From Clostridium algifaecis (GTDB taxonomy: Bacteria; Bacillota; Clostridia; Clostridiales; Clostridiaceae), in the NCBI RefSeq assembly GCF_017874415.1, contig NZ_JAGGLM010000019.1, positions 1 through 44,142 of the forward strand: DNA of 44,142 nt, read 5' to 3'. Position 1 is the stretch's first letter. Each line of letters starts with the position of its first letter. Below the pieces are notes generated by a model. It was given only the letters and a program-made list of their open reading frames with translations, was not told the origin of the DNA and ran no database searches. Below, one piece after another: positions 44,054 to 44,142 of this stretch. A program made the translations under genes and the position numbers.

Positions 44054-44142
44054 GCTCGGAAACTAATTTCAAGCTGGCTCAAAAATATTGGTTATGTTAT
44101 TTTTGTGCAGATAACTCTTAGAGGAAGACATTATTCCTAAAA
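44048..44142. mobile_element. Unidentified sequence interrupting rnfB (left end of an insertion or intron?)
   Basis: From about 44048 to the window edge the DNA does not code for RnfB. It begins with an imperfect hairpin, GAGTAAGCT (44048-44056) with AGCTGGCTC (44072-44080), eight pairs of nine across a 15-base loop. A smaller AGGAA/TTCCT hairpin lies near the end. No GTGYG start of a group II intron, transposase or recognised terminal repeat is visible in these 95 bases. Identity is unresolved. Confidence 0.35.

Noticed and set aside
44035-44060. Group I intron 5' splice site after AAATAT
   Set aside because: The U at the exon end would fit, but I found no good internal guide (G-TATTT type) in the 95 visible bases. 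More sequence is required, so no call is made.
44103-44142. Group II intron start (GTGYG) at GTGCAG in the rnfB break
   Set aside because: It lies about 50 bases after coding similarity ends and after an in-frame stop, so exon 1 could not end there; the downstream bases do not match group II domain I as I know it.
1-44142. CRISPR arrays, tRNA or rRNA genes, prophage genes, complete insertion sequences
   Set aside because: No regularly spaced repeats, cloverleaf sequences, rRNA blocks or transposase/phage ORFs were seen by eye.

Overview
The window is AT-rich, low-GC Firmicute DNA. It has strong AGGAGG-type ribosome sites, many TTG and GTG starts, AGA-dominated arginine codons, sporulation genes and Rho-independent terminators after most operons. 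A complete rnfC-D-G-E-A set preceded by rseC, a thiamine operon, xylose genes and an assimilatory sulfate operon point to a Clostridium sensu stricto, most like the C. ljungdahlii/autoethanogenum acetogen group. The genus is well supported; the species is inference.

Layout. 1-3300: TPP-riboswitch-controlled thiS-thiG-thiH-tenI. 3301-6241: a soluble chemoreceptor, two paralogous micro-ORFs of 30 and 27 aa, and a divergent Crp/Fnr (HcpR-like) regulator and ferredoxin pair around a GTAAC-N4-GTTAC operator. 6245-10274: two unknown coiled-coil proteins, recQ and an FAH-family enzyme. 10447-15850: an ArgR-box promoter followed by argF-carA-carB. 15877-24370: a sulfate assimilation operon (cysC-aprA-aprB-ssuABC-like-cysD-cysN) whose leader carries a cysteine T-box followed by a SAM-I riboswitch. 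24542-26673: a transmembrane chemoreceptor. 26726-33512: xylose utilisation (xylA, xylB, epimerase, MFS xylose transporter, ROK repressor). 33585-38080: cell-wall and sporulation genes (M15 peptidase, Amidase_6, gerW/DUF2953, dacF). 38093-38572: an unknown transglutaminase-like protein. 38917-44142: rseC and rnfCDGEA, ending in a broken rnfB.

How the parts work together. The sulfur operon imports and activates sulfate or another sulfur oxyanion to APS and reduces it with AprBA. Its leader should permit expression only when both SAM and charged tRNA-Cys are low. The arginine block makes carbamoyl phosphate and citrulline. The xylose block takes xylose to xylulose 5-phosphate. Rnf couples reduced ferredoxin oxidation and NAD+ reduction to ion pumping, so its last subunit should be indispensable in an acetogen. 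Yet rnfB stops after 119 residues and is followed by unrelated DNA containing an imperfect inverted repeat up to the window edge.

Most notable: the interrupted rnfB (possible intron or mobile element), the tandem T-box/S-box leader, a degenerate APS-kinase domain fused to CysN, the micro-ORF pair, and a perfect 15-bp dyad just ahead of rnfC.
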